The notes beneath the pieces were generated by a model. It had not been told where the DNA came from. It was given only the letters and a program-made list of their open reading frames with translations, and searched no databases. Position numbers and translations under genes: made by a program. From positions 1-39,982 of the forward strand of contig NZ_JAIQXU010000038.1 in NCBI RefSeq assembly GCF_020166395.1: 39,982 nucleotides of DNA. Direction: 5' to 3'. Origin of the DNA: Deinococcus betulae. Its GTDB lineage: Bacteria > Deinococcota > Deinococci > Deinococcales > Deinococcaceae. Positions 1-9,158 of the stretch are shown here, piece by piece. Each line of letters begins with the position of its first letter. Position 1 is the stretch's first letter.

Positions 1-391
1 TCGTCAGGCGCGTGCCGCCCAGGCCGTTCGGGTTGGCGTCCAGTTCGGCCTGACTGGGTGCGGTGGGGTTGGCCGTCGTGGTGCTGCGGAACTTGGGCAG
101 GGTGGCCAGCACCACGCTGGCCGCACTGGCGGCCTGATTCGCCGCGAGGGTCGCCGCGTCCAGCGTGCCTTTCGCCTGCGCGGTCGCCAGGGTCGCCGCC
201 TGCGTGGCCGCAGCCGGAATCGTGGTCAGCGCCGTGTCCACCTGCTGTTTCTTCTGGGCGAGGTCGCTGGCCGCACTTTGCAACTCCAGGCGGCGCACCC
301 GCGCCAATTCCCCCTGCTCATTGGCAAACTCTGCGGCTGTATCGAGTTTCTCGGCGTCCGCAATCACACCCACACGACTAGCTGATGTCAT
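1..391 (-). CDS. Partial distal tail protein, Ala-rich coiled coil (runs off left edge)
   Basis: Reading leftward from ATG at 391, an open frame continues without a stop to the window edge (about 130 residues seen). It starts MTSASRVGVIADAEKLDTAA and has an Ala/Gln/Lys/Glu-rich stretch at about residues 20-90 that looks like a long helix or coiled coil, then a more polar Pro/Thr/Asn-rich part. The start overlaps the stop of the upstream tail gene by 14 bp, so it belongs to the same transcription unit. Position after the tape measure and two distal tail genes suggests a tail-tip, fibre or receptor-binding protein. That role is inferred from position; no domain is recognised in the visible part. 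Confidence 0.7.
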   Translation of the reverse strand, partial: MTSASRVGVIADAEKLDTAAEFANEQGELARVRRLELQSAASDLAQKKQQVDTALTTIPAAATQAATLATAQAKGTLDAATLAANQAASAASVVLATLPKFRSTTTANPTAPSQAELDANPNGLGGTRLT

Positions 392-971
392 CGTACTCAA
401 CCTCCAGCACCTGATACGTGATGCCTGAAAACGGCGCCGTGTAGGTGCCGGGAATGAATGTGTAGCCGTCGAGCGGCAACAGGTCGGCAAAATCGTCACC
501 GCCGCCGATGATTTCGGCGGCGCCCAGGACGTACAGCCCGTCATCCTGTTCCAGTGGCGTGGGCCGGGGCCGCTGATCATCGGGCCCCAGGTGATACAGA
601 GGGCTCAGCAGGTCGTACGTCACGCTCAGCTTCCAGCTCAAGCCGGCAAAGCCTTCTTCCGGCGGGTCGAAGACCGCGAGTCGCAACACCGGTAGGAACC
701 GCGCGCCGTCATACAGGCGGCTGGCCAGTCGAAAGCGCCGTTCCATGATCACCAGCTGTTCGCGGGCATCCTGGGCCGAGACCCCGCGCACCGTGGTCGT
801 CACCGTGACCTGCGCCGGGGTGTACTGGCCTGGAGTGCCCGTGGCGTACGGTCGCCCCGTGACGGGGAGCTGCTGCACCTCGCCCGTGGCCTGCCGGCGG
901 GGCAGGGGAATGCGGGTCTCGGGTGGGACCAACGCCGACTGCCCCTCAACCATCAGCTTGTGGCGGCTCAC
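378..971 (-). CDS. Distal tail / baseplate-associated protein, unknown family
   Basis: A 197-residue protein coupled by ATGA overlap to the preceding 531-residue tail gene. The sequence is beta-rich with many Tyr/Pro/Thr residues (for example TYDLLSPLYHLGPDD and YTFIPGTYTAPFSGITYQVL), as is usual for structural phage proteins. No enzymatic motif is visible. It lies two genes after the tape measure and just before an Ala-rich possible fibre protein, so a tail-tip or baseplate role is likely. The exact function is not recognisable. Confidence 0.7.
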   Translation of the reverse strand: MSRHKLMVEGQSALVPPETRIPLPRRQATGEVQQLPVTGRPYATGTPGQYTPAQVTVTTTVRGVSAQDAREQLVIMERRFRLASRLYDGARFLPVLRLAVFDPPEEGFAGLSWKLSVTYDLLSPLYHLGPDDQRPRPTPLEQDDGLYVLGAAEIIGGGDDFADLLPLDGYTFIPGTYTAPFSGITYQVLEVEYDDIS

Positions 972-2563
972 GGGCCAGCCCTCGCCGCCCGGATGGCGGT
1001 CAAGGTGGCTTCATCGAGCGCGCGCCGGGCCAGGAACCGGGCCGCTGCACTTTCCGCCGCTTCCCGCTGCCCCGCCTGAATGACGCTCACACCCGGCTCG
1101 CCCAGTTTGATCATCAGCCGCACCACCTCCACGGGCGCTTCGTACACGTCGCCCAAGAGGCGCCGCAGACTGAGTGTCGGGCGCGGCGTGACAGGCCACG
1201 GCACCCGCACGCTCGCCGGGTTCCGGCTGGGCAGGATGAGGTGATAGGTCGCCAGCTGGGCCAGCAGGGCGGTATCGAGGATCTCGGGGCGCAGTTCCGC
1301 GAGATTCAGCACGGTGTTGGCCGGAATCAGGAAGCGAAACGAGGTCCCGGCGGGCAGGGGTTCGCCGCGCGACTCCACCATGTCGTCAATAACGGCCTGT
1401 GCGGTTTGCGAGTCGAATCGGGCGAACGCGTTCTGCACCAGGGCGGCGCCCGGCACTCGGATCTCCATGAGGAAGGTGGAACCACTGGGGGCTGCGTTGA
1501 TGTTGGTCCAACGCACGTCGATGGGCATACGTTGCAGCGGTGCGGTTGAGATCAATTCCACCCAAGCGGGTTGATCTGGCACGGTGGTGTAGGCGTCCCA
1601 GCCGGCCCGCGCGTTACCACTGTCCACGACCACGCGGTCGGTGAGCAAGGCCAGCTGGGCGGCCGTGGGCTGAGCCACCCGCAGCAGGTCTAGGGTAAAC
1701 GGCACCGTGGCCCAGGCCGGTACGCTGGGGTCTAGAGGTACTTCTTTCCAGGCCACGCCGTAGCGCGCTTCGTGTTCGGTGGGCACCTCGTGCGTGATGG
1801 GCGTGCCGTCCTCCCAGGTGCCGACGTTGAACAGCACGCGGGTCACGAGGGCCTCGGCATCCGCGTCTTCGAAGGTGGCCGTCACCGCGCGGCCGGGCGT
1901 CGTCACGGTTTCCGAGAGACTGAGGACGTCACCCGTGCCCGTGGCCAAGGGTCGCCAGAACCACTGGCGGTGTTCGTTCACGCCCCAGGTCTGTCCACCC
2001 TGCGCGGCGAGGTAGTCGAGGATGGCCGTCAGGGTGCGGTTTCTGGCCTCCACTTTCCCCAGGCTCACGCCAACCTCAGGGATCAGGGCCAAGTCCAACT
2101 CGATGGCCTGCCCGAGCTGCCCACTGTCAAGGACCGCCTGAATCGCCTGCCGGGCCTGGGCCCCCACGTCGCCTTCCACGAGGTCTACCGGTACCCGCAC
2201 TTCCCCGCAACGCTTCTTCAGCCCAGCTGCCTTGAAGTTGGTGTGGCCCCAGCTGACCATCGCGTTGCCGGATTTCACGACCACACCGGCCCAGCGCCGC
2301 GTCCAAAGGCCAGCGGTGTCCTGGGTGTCGAGTTCCAGCAGGTCGCGGCCTTTCGCGCCCAAGGTGGGCCAGATTGCCTGGAAGGTCAACTCCAGACAGT
2401 CACCGTAACCGTTCTGGCTGGCCTCTAAACCGTCTGCGGGGATATTGACCTGCTGGGCGGCTGTGACGTGGCTGGCGTACCGCTCGTATCGGAAAGTGCC
2501 GTCCCAGTCACGCACTGTCAGGCGGAAGTTGATCAGGGGCAGCGAGATGCTGGGGGCCGTCAT
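968..2563 (-). CDS. Probable baseplate hub / minor tail protein
   Basis: A 531-residue protein directly after the tape measure, joined to it by an ATGA overlap. The N-terminal part (FRLTVRDWDGTFRYERYASH) is beta-rich. About residues 120-260 contain a segment with AILDYLAAQGGQTWGVNEHRQWFWRP, which resembles the fold region of gp27/gpD-like hub proteins in which a short helix precedes a beta-layer. The C-terminal half is mixed. In siphoviruses the first large genes after the tape measure encode distal-tail and tail-associated hub proteins, and that position is the main evidence. No lysozyme or peptidase motif is seen here. Confidence 0.65.
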   Translation of the reverse strand: MTAPSISLPLINFRLTVRDWDGTFRYERYASHVTAAQQVNIPADGLEASQNGYGDCLELTFQAIWPTLGAKGRDLLELDTQDTAGLWTRRWAGVVVKSGNAMVSWGHTNFKAAGLKKRCGEVRVPVDLVEGDVGAQARQAIQAVLDSGQLGQAIELDLALIPEVGVSLGKVEARNRTLTAILDYLAAQGGQTWGVNEHRQWFWRPLATGTGDVLSLSETVTTPGRAVTATFEDADAEALVTRVLFNVGTWEDGTPITHEVPTEHEARYGVAWKEVPLDPSVPAWATVPFTLDLLRVAQPTAAQLALLTDRVVVDSGNARAGWDAYTTVPDQPAWVELISTAPLQRMPIDVRWTNINAAPSGSTFLMEIRVPGAALVQNAFARFDSQTAQAVIDDMVESRGEPLPAGTSFRFLIPANTVLNLAELRPEILDTALLAQLATYHLILPSRNPASVRVPWPVTPRPTLSLRRLLGDVYEAPVEVVRLMIKLGEPGVSVIQAGQREAAESAAARFLARRALDEATLTAIRAARAGP

Positions 2564-5500
2564 CAGCGGCTGCCTAGGGTACCGGAGTTGTGGGGGCCAG
2601 CGAAGCGCTCAGCAGCAGCGTACTGAAGTTCGGCGGCGCGGTAGCTCAGCCGGGCCGCGTCCATCATCAGGCGCGGCGCTTCATTCGCACCCTTCAGCAG
2701 GTCGCGCGCCGTGTTCAGGATGTCGATCACGGCGGTCGGCACGCCCGCCTGCACCGGCCCGGTGCTGTAGGCCGGCCCACCAGAGGATCCACTGCCGCCA
2801 GTGGCAGGCGTAGGTGGCAGCGCCTTGTCAATCGCGCTCTTGATGGGCTTGAGCACGCCTTCTAGAGTCTTGGCAATGGCGGGCAGAGCCGCGCCGATCT
2901 GGCCGATGATGCCGGTCACGTCCCCACCACTGGCCAGGGTCGTGGTCAGATCGGTCAGTAGCTTGCCGAGCGTGCCTTTGAGGATGGCGCCTTGAATCAG
3001 CGCCTGGGTGACAGCGTCAATCAGGGCGCCGCGCACCCCTTCCCGGATGCCGGTCAGCAGGTCGCCTGTGCCACTCAGAAAGGCTTTTATGCCATTTTGG
3101 AAGCCGCCGAGCACTCCGGATTCGATGGCCTTGGCAATGCTGGCGGCGGTTTCGTTCACCTGGCGCAGCACTTCAGGTCCGCCGCCAAAGACATCCGCGA
3201 AGAAGCCCCGGCTCCGAGTGGTGAAGCTGGAAAAGGCGTCGGCATTGATCAGTGAAAACTGCTTCTGGAAATCCTCGCGGGCTTTGGCGGCCTCCGCTTT
3301 TGCGCGCGCGAAGCCGGCAAAGGCGTCGATCAGGCTGCCCAGCACCTTCACGGCCGCGCCCACCCAGTTGCCCTGAGCGATGTCCATCGCCACGCCCTTG
3401 ACCAGTTCGAAGGCCTTCACCGCGCCGCTGATGTTGGCGGCCAGGTTCCCGTTCCCGCTGGCTTCGGCCAGGTTGGCCAGGCGCCCGGCCAAGTCGGTGG
3501 CGTACTGGCCGTATTCCCCGAACTTCTGGAGGCCCTCGGCCACTTTCAGGGTGCCGCCGCCAAGAGACCGCAGTTCAGCAGCCTGGGCGCGGTAAGCCGC
3601 GGCGATCTCGGGGCGCTTTGCCGCGTCGGCCGCGCGGGCCAGGGCCTCCAGGCGGGGCAGGGTTTCCAGGACCGCCTGCGCGAACTCCTGCTGGCTCATG
3701 GTGCCGCTGGTCAGGGCCTGTTCCAGCTCAATGTTCCCGGCGGTTGTGCGGAGCAGCAGCTCTTCGGCAGCGTCCAGGGCTGGCACCAGGTTCTGCGTGG
3801 CGGGCACCAGGCCCAGGGTGGCCGAGAGCAGCGCGCGCACGCTGGTCGCCGCCTCGGCGCCCTCTGGCCCCATCGCGTCCAGACGCGGCAGCAGGGCGGT
3901 CAGGGCGTTCGCCTGTTCGTTGAGGGCCTGGGCGTAGCCTTCGGCGTCCAGTTGGCCGGTCTGGAACTGCTGGGTGGCGCGGTCGGTGGCGCCTGTGATG
4001 CCCTCCAAGAGGGTTTCCAAGGGCGCCGCCTCGGTGAGGTCGGTGCGCGCCAGGAGTTCAGTGAAGCGGGTCTGGAAAGTGGCCTTCAGGGTCGCCCAGC
4101 CTTCGTTGTCACCCATCGCGCGGGTCAGGCCGTAGAGGGTCTGAGCGCTAAAGCTCTGCACGGCGGCCCCAAAGTCCGGCGCAGTTTGCAGGTCCGCAAA
4201 GCGCCGCCAGAACTGCTCACGCGACTCCTGGCCGGCATCCTGAAAAGCCTCCGAGGTGCTGAGGGCGATGGCCTGAGCAATCTGGTCGGCCGTGTCGCCG
4301 CTGAAGGCGTCGCTCATGGCCTGATCAAAGCCGGAGGTATCGCCGAAGGTCGCCGTCCCATCGGGATTCTCGGCCACCCGCTGGGTGATGGGGCCGGTTT
4401 CGCCAGCATTCTGGGCCAGCCAGAGAGCATCTTTCCCGCGCTGGGCAATCTCGGCCAGTTCATCGTTCAGAGTGCGGATGCCCTTGGCGGCGTTCCGTGC
4501 GGCCTGTTCGGCGGCGCGGAAGAACGTCACGAGCGCCGGCTGATTGGCTCGCTCGGCGGCCTGGGCCTGTAGATCGTAACTGCCCACTAGGGTGGTCAGG
4601 CCGTCCCGGTAGGCGTCCAGCGTCAGTTCGCCCCGGTCATATTGGCCGTTCAGATCGTCCAGACGCTTGCTTTGCGCATCCAGCCGCGCTTCCACTTCCG
4701 CGAAGGCGTCCCCCACCTGTCCCAGGCCCTCACTGAATTTCGGAATCAGCAGCAGGGCGGTGTCCAGCACGCCAGCACTGATCTTGCCCTCGGCCGCCAG
4801 CTCGCGCAGCGCACGGGTGAAGCCGGGCACCTCGCTACTCAGGCGGGGCAACTGCTCAATGATGGTGGCCAGGGGAATCTGCTCAGGCTGCGCGCTGGCC
4901 GCGCCGCGCCCGTCAATGCCGCCCAGGTTCAAATTGCCCAATTGGGCCAGAGCCTGTTCGCCCGCTTCGGCGCCGGCGGTCAGGGCGTCAGTAATGGCCT
5001 GGGTGGCTGTTTTGACCCGCTCAGCCCCTGTTTCAGCGGCTTGCCCCACGGCGTTGTAATAGGCACGGTAAGCGCCGCTGACGGCGCCTTTCTGCACCTC
5101 AGCGGCGCCATCTTTGATGGCTTTCACCTGGGCGGCCGTGGCCCCCTCGGGGATGGCCGCCACGGCCGCGCTGTAAGCCTGCTCAGCAGAACGCTTGGCC
5201 AGGGCCAGCTGGGCGCCGGCGGTCTCTGTCGCCTGCGCGAGACTGCGGCGCTGGTAGTTGCGCTCGACGGCCAGGGTCAATTGCAGGTCACCCTGAACGC
5301 CCTCAAGCCGGGTCTGACGCTGCTTCTCTAGTTTGCCTGCCGCTTCTTCCTCGGCCTGCACCCGCTGCTGGAGTTGCTGGCTGGTCAGGGCCTGGATCTG
5401 CTGATCGGCCTCTCTGCGGGCCTGGGCTTGTTCTTGGAGGCGGCGCTGCACCTCTTCGGCCAGACGTAGCTGCTCGGCGGTGGCCTGCTCGGCGGCCTGA

Positions 5501-8001
5501 AGCCCCTCGGTCGCGAGTTGCTTCGCCTTGGCAGCGGCGGCCTCTTCGGCCTGCTGCTGCTTGGCGACCAGGCTGGTCGCAAGCTGGAATGACTGCTGCC
5601 GGCCCTTATCCTCGCCCGCCCATTTGCGCATGATGGCGGCGACTTCCAGGCCCCGGTCCCCCGTCAGGTCTTTCTCGGCTTTGGCCGCCTCGCGGGCCAG
5701 TTCCAGGGCGCGCGCCTGATATTTGTTCCAGTCCGCCAGGGTGAGGTTGTATTCCTTGAGGGTCTTGGCGTCCGGCTTGGCGATGCCTCCGGCTCCGGCC
5801 AAGGGCACCTGGCCTGGGAGAGCCAGCGTTCCAGCAGCACCTGCACTGCTAGCTGCTGGCGTGGGTGTGAGTACCGAACCGCCCCCACGGGCTTTTAGAT
5901 AGGCTTCCAACTCCGCCGTACTGACGTACCCGCTGACATGGCCCAGTTGATTGATGCCCACGTTGCCCACAGGGTTACCGGTAGCGCCGAACGACACCCG
6001 GTTGTTGCCCCGCACCTGGCCCGCGCCAATGTATGTGCCGACGTGGTTCTGACCCCCATCGGTGTAGAACACTGTGTCCCCTGGCTTCAGGTCCGCTGTA
6101 CTGCTGTAGTTCCGCATCAGGTCCGCCGCTTCCAGGTTGCGTGCGGCGCTGCGGGCGGTGGGGACGTACCCCACCTTGCCGTTCTGGTCGGTGTACCGCT
6201 CGGGGTTGGCCTGGAACAGCTTGTCGATCTCAGCCCGCATCTTGGGGTTGGCGTCGCCGAGCGTGTCCCGCACCCACCGCATGCAGTAATCCACGATGGT
6301 GTCGGCCTTCTGATCGTTGCGGGCCATAAAGGCCTGCTGCCAGACAGCGAGGCTCAGGCTGCCCGCTTCCAACTGCCCGCCCGCTGCCGCAATGCTGGCA
6401 TTGGTGGACGCGGTGTTGCGCGCATCGACGCGGGCCTGCGCGGCGTCTCCAGTGGCCCGAATGTTGGCTGTCACGCCCCGACTGGCCGCATTGGACGCGT
6501 CAATGCCCAGAGGCCCTCGGGCCCAGGCAGGAATGCGGTCAGTCATCTGCTGAATGGCGTCGTCAATCCAGGTTGCCAGGTCTGCCGCCAAGCCCGCGGC
6601 GCCAGCAATAATGCCGTCTTTCAGGTTGGCCCCGATGGTCTTGGCCCGCTCAAAGGCCCCCACGGCTAGATTTTTCAGCATCTCCCAAACGGCAGGCAAG
6701 AGCTGATCCAGAACGTCCTGAATGGCCAAGAGGGCTTTTCCGACCGCCTCTTTCGCCAAGTTCCAAGCCGCCTGCCAGTCGCCGTCCATCAGGGCCCGCA
6801 CGGCCTGGAAAATCCCCCGAACCAGGTCCAGTGCGCCTTGGAGCAGGCGTCCCACGCTGGCCAGAGCTGCACTGACCACGGGCGCAATCGCTTCCCAAGC
6901 GGGCTTCAACACGCGCTCCCAGAGATCATGTACAAGCCGGAAGGTTTCCCCGATCAGCTGGCCGGCCCGGTCAATAATGCCCGGCACATAGGTCCACACC
7001 CGTTCAACCACGGGCATCACAGACTGAATGGAGGGCAGCAGGGTCTGCCGCACATGCATCTGAATCCCGGCCCACGCCGTCTGGACTGCGCGCTGCATGG
7101 CCTCAGCCGCCGGACGTAGGGCGTCCAGCGCCCGCACCACCTGGGGATGTTTGGCCGCGAACGCTTCGGCTTCTTTGCCGCCTCGGCCGTAGGCCAGCAC
7201 CATATCGCGTAGTGTTTCGCTGACCTGAGTCCCGCTACGCACCAACTTGACGTAACCAGGTAAAACGATCTCCCCGATAGCACGTCCCAGTTCGGCCTTG
7301 ACGCGGGCGGCAGCAGCATCGGCCTTAGTCAATTCAGTTTGTTTATCGGCTAGAGTCTCAATCCCAATTTGTTCTTCTCTGTAGATGGCAAGGGCATAAG
7401 CATGTGCCTTTTCTTGGTCGGTCAAGCTACCAACGCTGCGACCTAATGAATCTGCATATTTATCCCATGCTTGAGAGGCGTTCACTATGACCCCAGAACT
7501 CTCCATGAGTTCAGAGCGGCCCGTAGCTACGCCAAGAGTGACATTATTAATGCTCTGGTCCAGCGTAATGGTCTTATCAGTCAGATCACTCCAACTGCTT
7601 GCGGCGGCTAATGCACTGCGCCGGAAGTCTTCCAGAGTGCCACCCATTTTGATGTACTGAGCGGCGGCACCCTTAAGAGAGAGTTCGCTCGCTCCTGTAC
7701 GAACCACCAAATCGTCAATAGTTTGCTGCGCTTCCTTGCCATCCACCTTAAAGCGCTCTAGAACGGTGCTCCAACCTTTGACCGATACGGCGGCTCCATC
7801 AGCCTGACGCGCGTAATCACCCATTGTGCTGACCAGCTGCTGAACACCCTGGGTCACCTGCTGAACCACTTGAAGACCCTGGTTCAAGCCCACGAGCTTT
7901 GTGGTCAGACCGCCGATATTGCCACTCAGTTGCGAGACGCCTGCTGCACCACTGACTTGGGCCTGGATCGAGAGTAAAATCTGGTCAACGATTCCGGCCA
8001 T
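2563..8001 (-). CDS. Tail tape measure protein with internal NlpC/P60- or CHAP-like peptidase domain
   Basis: At 1812 residues this is by far the longest gene and lies between the tail-chaperone candidates and the distal tail genes, the standard place for a tape measure. Residues 1-120 are helical with VQQVTQGVQQLV-type heptads. Residues about 290-500 contain hydrophobic helices (VERVWTYVPGIIDRAGQLIGE). Residues about 565-700 hold a cysteine-peptidase-like domain with Cys573 in DYCMRWV, His653 in QNHVGTYIGAG and a nearby Asn as possible third residue. Residues about 750-900 form a long Gln/Glu/Ala coiled coil. The role is to set tail length and, through the peptidase domain, to open peptidoglycan during entry. 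A TGTCACGC element lies 18 bp before the ATG. Base composition near the N-terminal end (7.3-7.8 kb) is less GC-rich than the rest. Confidence 0.9.
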   Translation of the reverse strand: MAGIVDQILLSIQAQVSGAAGVSQLSGNIGGLTTKLVGLNQGLQVVQQVTQGVQQLVSTMGDYARQADGAAVSVKGWSTVLERFKVDGKEAQQTIDDLVVRTGASELSLKGAAAQYIKMGGTLEDFRRSALAAASSWSDLTDKTITLDQSINNVTLGVATGRSELMESSGVIVNASQAWDKYADSLGRSVGSLTDQEKAHAYALAIYREEQIGIETLADKQTELTKADAAAARVKAELGRAIGEIVLPGYVKLVRSGTQVSETLRDMVLAYGRGGKEAEAFAAKHPQVVRALDALRPAAEAMQRAVQTAWAGIQMHVRQTLLPSIQSVMPVVERVWTYVPGIIDRAGQLIGETFRLVHDLWERVLKPAWEAIAPVVSAALASVGRLLQGALDLVRGIFQAVRALMDGDWQAAWNLAKEAVGKALLAIQDVLDQLLPAVWEMLKNLAVGAFERAKTIGANLKDGIIAGAAGLAADLATWIDDAIQQMTDRIPAWARGPLGIDASNAASRGVTANIRATGDAAQARVDARNTASTNASIAAAGGQLEAGSLSLAVWQQAFMARNDQKADTIVDYCMRWVRDTLGDANPKMRAEIDKLFQANPERYTDQNGKVGYVPTARSAARNLEAADLMRNYSSTADLKPGDTVFYTDGGQNHVGTYIGAGQVRGNNRVSFGATGNPVGNVGINQLGHVSGYVSTAELEAYLKARGGGSVLTPTPAASSAGAAGTLALPGQVPLAGAGGIAKPDAKTLKEYNLTLADWNKYQARALELAREAAKAEKDLTGDRGLEVAAIMRKWAGEDKGRQQSFQLATSLVAKQQQAEEAAAAKAKQLATEGLQAAEQATAEQLRLAEEVQRRLQEQAQARREADQQIQALTSQQLQQRVQAEEEAAGKLEKQRQTRLEGVQGDLQLTLAVERNYQRRSLAQATETAGAQLALAKRSAEQAYSAAVAAIPEGATAAQVKAIKDGAAEVQKGAVSGAYRAYYNAVGQAAETGAERVKTATQAITDALTAGAEAGEQALAQLGNLNLGGIDGRGAASAQPEQIPLATIIEQLPRLSSEVPGFTRALRELAAEGKISAGVLDTALLLIPKFSEGLGQVGDAFAEVEARLDAQSKRLDDLNGQYDRGELTLDAYRDGLTTLVGSYDLQAQAAERANQPALVTFFRAAEQAARNAAKGIRTLNDELAEIAQRGKDALWLAQNAGETGPITQRVAENPDGTATFGDTSGFDQAMSDAFSGDTADQIAQAIALSTSEAFQDAGQESREQFWRRFADLQTAPDFGAAVQSFSAQTLYGLTRAMGDNEGWATLKATFQTRFTELLARTDLTEAAPLETLLEGITGATDRATQQFQTGQLDAEGYAQALNEQANALTALLPRLDAMGPEGAEAATSVRALLSATLGLVPATQNLVPALDAAEELLLRTTAGNIELEQALTSGTMSQQEFAQAVLETLPRLEALARAADAAKRPEIAAAYRAQAAELRSLGGGTLKVAEGLQKFGEYGQYATDLAGRLANLAEASGNGNLAANISGAVKAFELVKGVAMDIAQGNWVGAAVKVLGSLIDAFAGFARAKAEAAKAREDFQKQFSLINADAFSSFTTRSRGFFADVFGGGPEVLRQVNETAASIAKAIESGVLGGFQNGIKAFLSGTGDLLTGIREGVRGALIDAVTQALIQGAILKGTLGKLLTDLTTTLASGGDVTGIIGQIGAALPAIAKTLEGVLKPIKSAIDKALPPTPATGGSGSSGGPAYSTGPVQAGVPTAVIDILNTARDLLKGANEAPRLMMDAARLSYRAAELQYAAAERFAGPHNSGTLGSR

Positions 8002-8019
8002 GCCCTAGAGTCGGGCGGC

Positions 8020-8027
8020 GCGTGACA
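8020..8027 (-). promoter_or_regulatory. Start-associated TGTCACGC element before tape measure gene
   Basis: TGTCACGC on the minus strand, 18 bp before the ATG at 8001. It directly follows the T-run of an intrinsic terminator. The sequence between motif and ATG (ending CTCTAGGGC) closely resembles that at 15592-15610. It is one of seven occurrences with fixed spacing to a start codon. Confidence 0.65.
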
Positions 8028-8032
8028 CCACG

Positions 8033-8058
8033 AAAAAGCCCCCACGCTGGGCAGGGGC
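8033..8058 (-). terminator. Intrinsic terminator after the shorter tail-chaperone gene
   Basis: On the minus strand GCCCC (8054-8058) and GGGGC (8038-8042) form a stem, with a further possible CCCA/TGGG pairing in the loop, followed by five T (8037-8033). It sits between the stop of the upstream small gene (8074) and the tape measure start. Confidence 0.65.
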
Positions 8059-8073
8059 GTTCAAGGGCAAGAA

Positions 8074-8487
8074 CTATTCCTGTGCAGGGAGGGGAAGGGT
8101 TTGGCGTTCAGTTGTCTTCTCCGGGCTGAACTCGGCAATCGCCAGATCCAGAATTTCCAGATCACAGCCGAGCCCAAAATCCTCTTGCTCCAAATCGCCG
8201 CCATAGAGGGCCAGCAGTTCGGGCAGCGTCGGCTGAATCAAGCTGGCTTTGAAGATTCGGTGGCGCAGCTCCAGCACGAAGCCGAGTTGATCGGCCAGAT
8301 TGGCGCCGTCGGCCACCATCTGGTCCAGCTGGCCTTGCGCGGCAAAGTGCCGTGACAAGGCCATAGTAAAAGCGGTGCGGTCCACTCGGCGGATATGAAC
8401 CGTGATACCGGTACTCAATTCGACAGCGCGGGTAAAGCCTGGCAGTGCTAATGCGGGGTGAGGCGCGCGAATCTCAACAGTGGTCAT
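8074..8487 (-). CDS. Tail assembly chaperone candidate, shorter paralogue
   Basis: A 137-residue protein starting MTTVEIRAPHPALALPGF. The ATG at 8487 is preferred over an upstream in-frame start because it lies exactly 19 bp after a TGTCACGC element, as in sibling genes. The C-terminal half contains LPELLALYGGDLEQEDFGLG, which matches the neighbouring gene's LADLLALYGGHESEPDLGLG, so the two are probably paralogues. The place between major tail protein and tape measure is where lambda G/GT-type chaperones are found. Those normally come from one frameshifted gene; here there are two separate frames. Function is inferred from position and paralogy, not from a recognised domain. Confidence 0.7.
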   Translation of the reverse strand: MTTVEIRAPHPALALPGFTRAVELSTGITVHIRRVDRTAFTMALSRHFAAQGQLDQMVADGANLADQLGFVLELRHRIFKASLIQPTLPELLALYGGDLEQEDFGLGCDLEILDLAIAEFSPEKTTERQTLPLPAQE

Positions 8488-8506
8488 ACCATCAGCATCG
8501 GCGTGG

Positions 8507-8514
8507 GCGTGACA
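8507..8514 (-). promoter_or_regulatory. Start-associated TGTCACGC element before shorter chaperone gene
   Basis: TGTCACGC on the minus strand, 19 bp before the ATG at 8487 and just after the stop codon of the upstream gene (8517). No strong ribosome-binding site is seen between the motif and the ATG. Confidence 0.65.
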
Positions 8515-8516
8515 CC

Positions 8517-9128
8517 TCAGCGCACGCGCAGTTGATCTGCCCGGCGACGCCACGCCTCATCCAGGGCGTCTTCGCCGCGCGCCCAGTAGTACACACCAAG
8601 GTCAAGCGCAAAGCGGTCCCGTTCGAGCACATCCCCGGCCATGAAGGCGCTGGGCCGCAGGCTGTAGCGCTTCCCCAGACCGTCCAGAGTGACCGCCCAC
8701 TCGCGCAGAAACACAGCCGCCCGCTCTAGTGCCTCATCATCGGCCACGAGCACACCACTCAGTTCCCGGATGGCCGCACTAAGACTTGCAAAATCTGGCC
8801 CCAGGCCCAGGTCAGGTTCAGATTCATGCCCCCCATACAGTGCCAGCAGGTCAGCGAGCGGGGGGCTGACCAGTCCGCGCCGCAGCAGGCTCACCTCCAG
8901 TTCCCGCCCGGCCCGCAGCAGCGCCTCGGCCGATTCCTCATCCTGCGGCCGAGGGTTGTGGTCCGGGCCCATTTGCCGCGCCAGGCGCTCTCCCGCTTCT
9001 TTGGCATGCCGCGCGCCCGCCAGGGCCAGCGGCGAAGTCATGGCGTCTCGCAAACTCAGCGGCGCCCCGACGTGCAGGTCTACCCCACGCACCTCTACCT
9101 GCATCCCGGTCAGCAGTGACAGAATCAC
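8517..9128 (-). CDS. Tail assembly chaperone candidate, longer paralogue
   Basis: A 203-residue protein with a GTG start (MILSLLTGMQVEVRGVDLHV) placed 19 bp after a TGTCACGC element; the fixed spacing supports the GTG. Residues about 90-125 carry the block LADLLALYGGHESEPDLGLG, shared with the next gene. The remaining C-terminal 80 residues (ERAAVFLREWAVTLDGLGKRYSLRPSAF) have no counterpart there. Size and position between major tail protein and tape measure suit a chaperone that coats the tape measure before tube assembly. The pair could instead be two ordinary tail proteins descended from one ancestor. Confidence 0.7.
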   Translation of the reverse strand: MILSLLTGMQVEVRGVDLHVGAPLSLRDAMTSPLALAGARHAKEAGERLARQMGPDHNPRPQDEESAEALLRAGRELEVSLLRRGLVSPPLADLLALYGGHESEPDLGLGPDFASLSAAIRELSGVLVADDEALERAAVFLREWAVTLDGLGKRYSLRPSAFMAGDVLERDRFALDLGVYYWARGEDALDEAWRRRADQLRVR

Positions 9129-9147
9129 GCCCCCAGCATGGCGAGGG

Positions 9148-9155
9148 GCGTGACA
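9148..9155 (-). promoter_or_regulatory. Start-associated TGTCACGC element before longer chaperone gene
   Basis: TGTCACGC on the minus strand, 19 bp before the GTG at 9128, in the short gap after the gene that stops at 9159. Confidence 0.65.
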
Positions 9156-9158
9156 GCG

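Noticed and set aside
1186..1193. Further TGTCACGC copies at 1186-1193 and at about 6469 within tail genes
   Set aside because: Both are inside coding sequence and neither has a start codon 18-20 bp downstream; treated as chance. They are a useful background measure.
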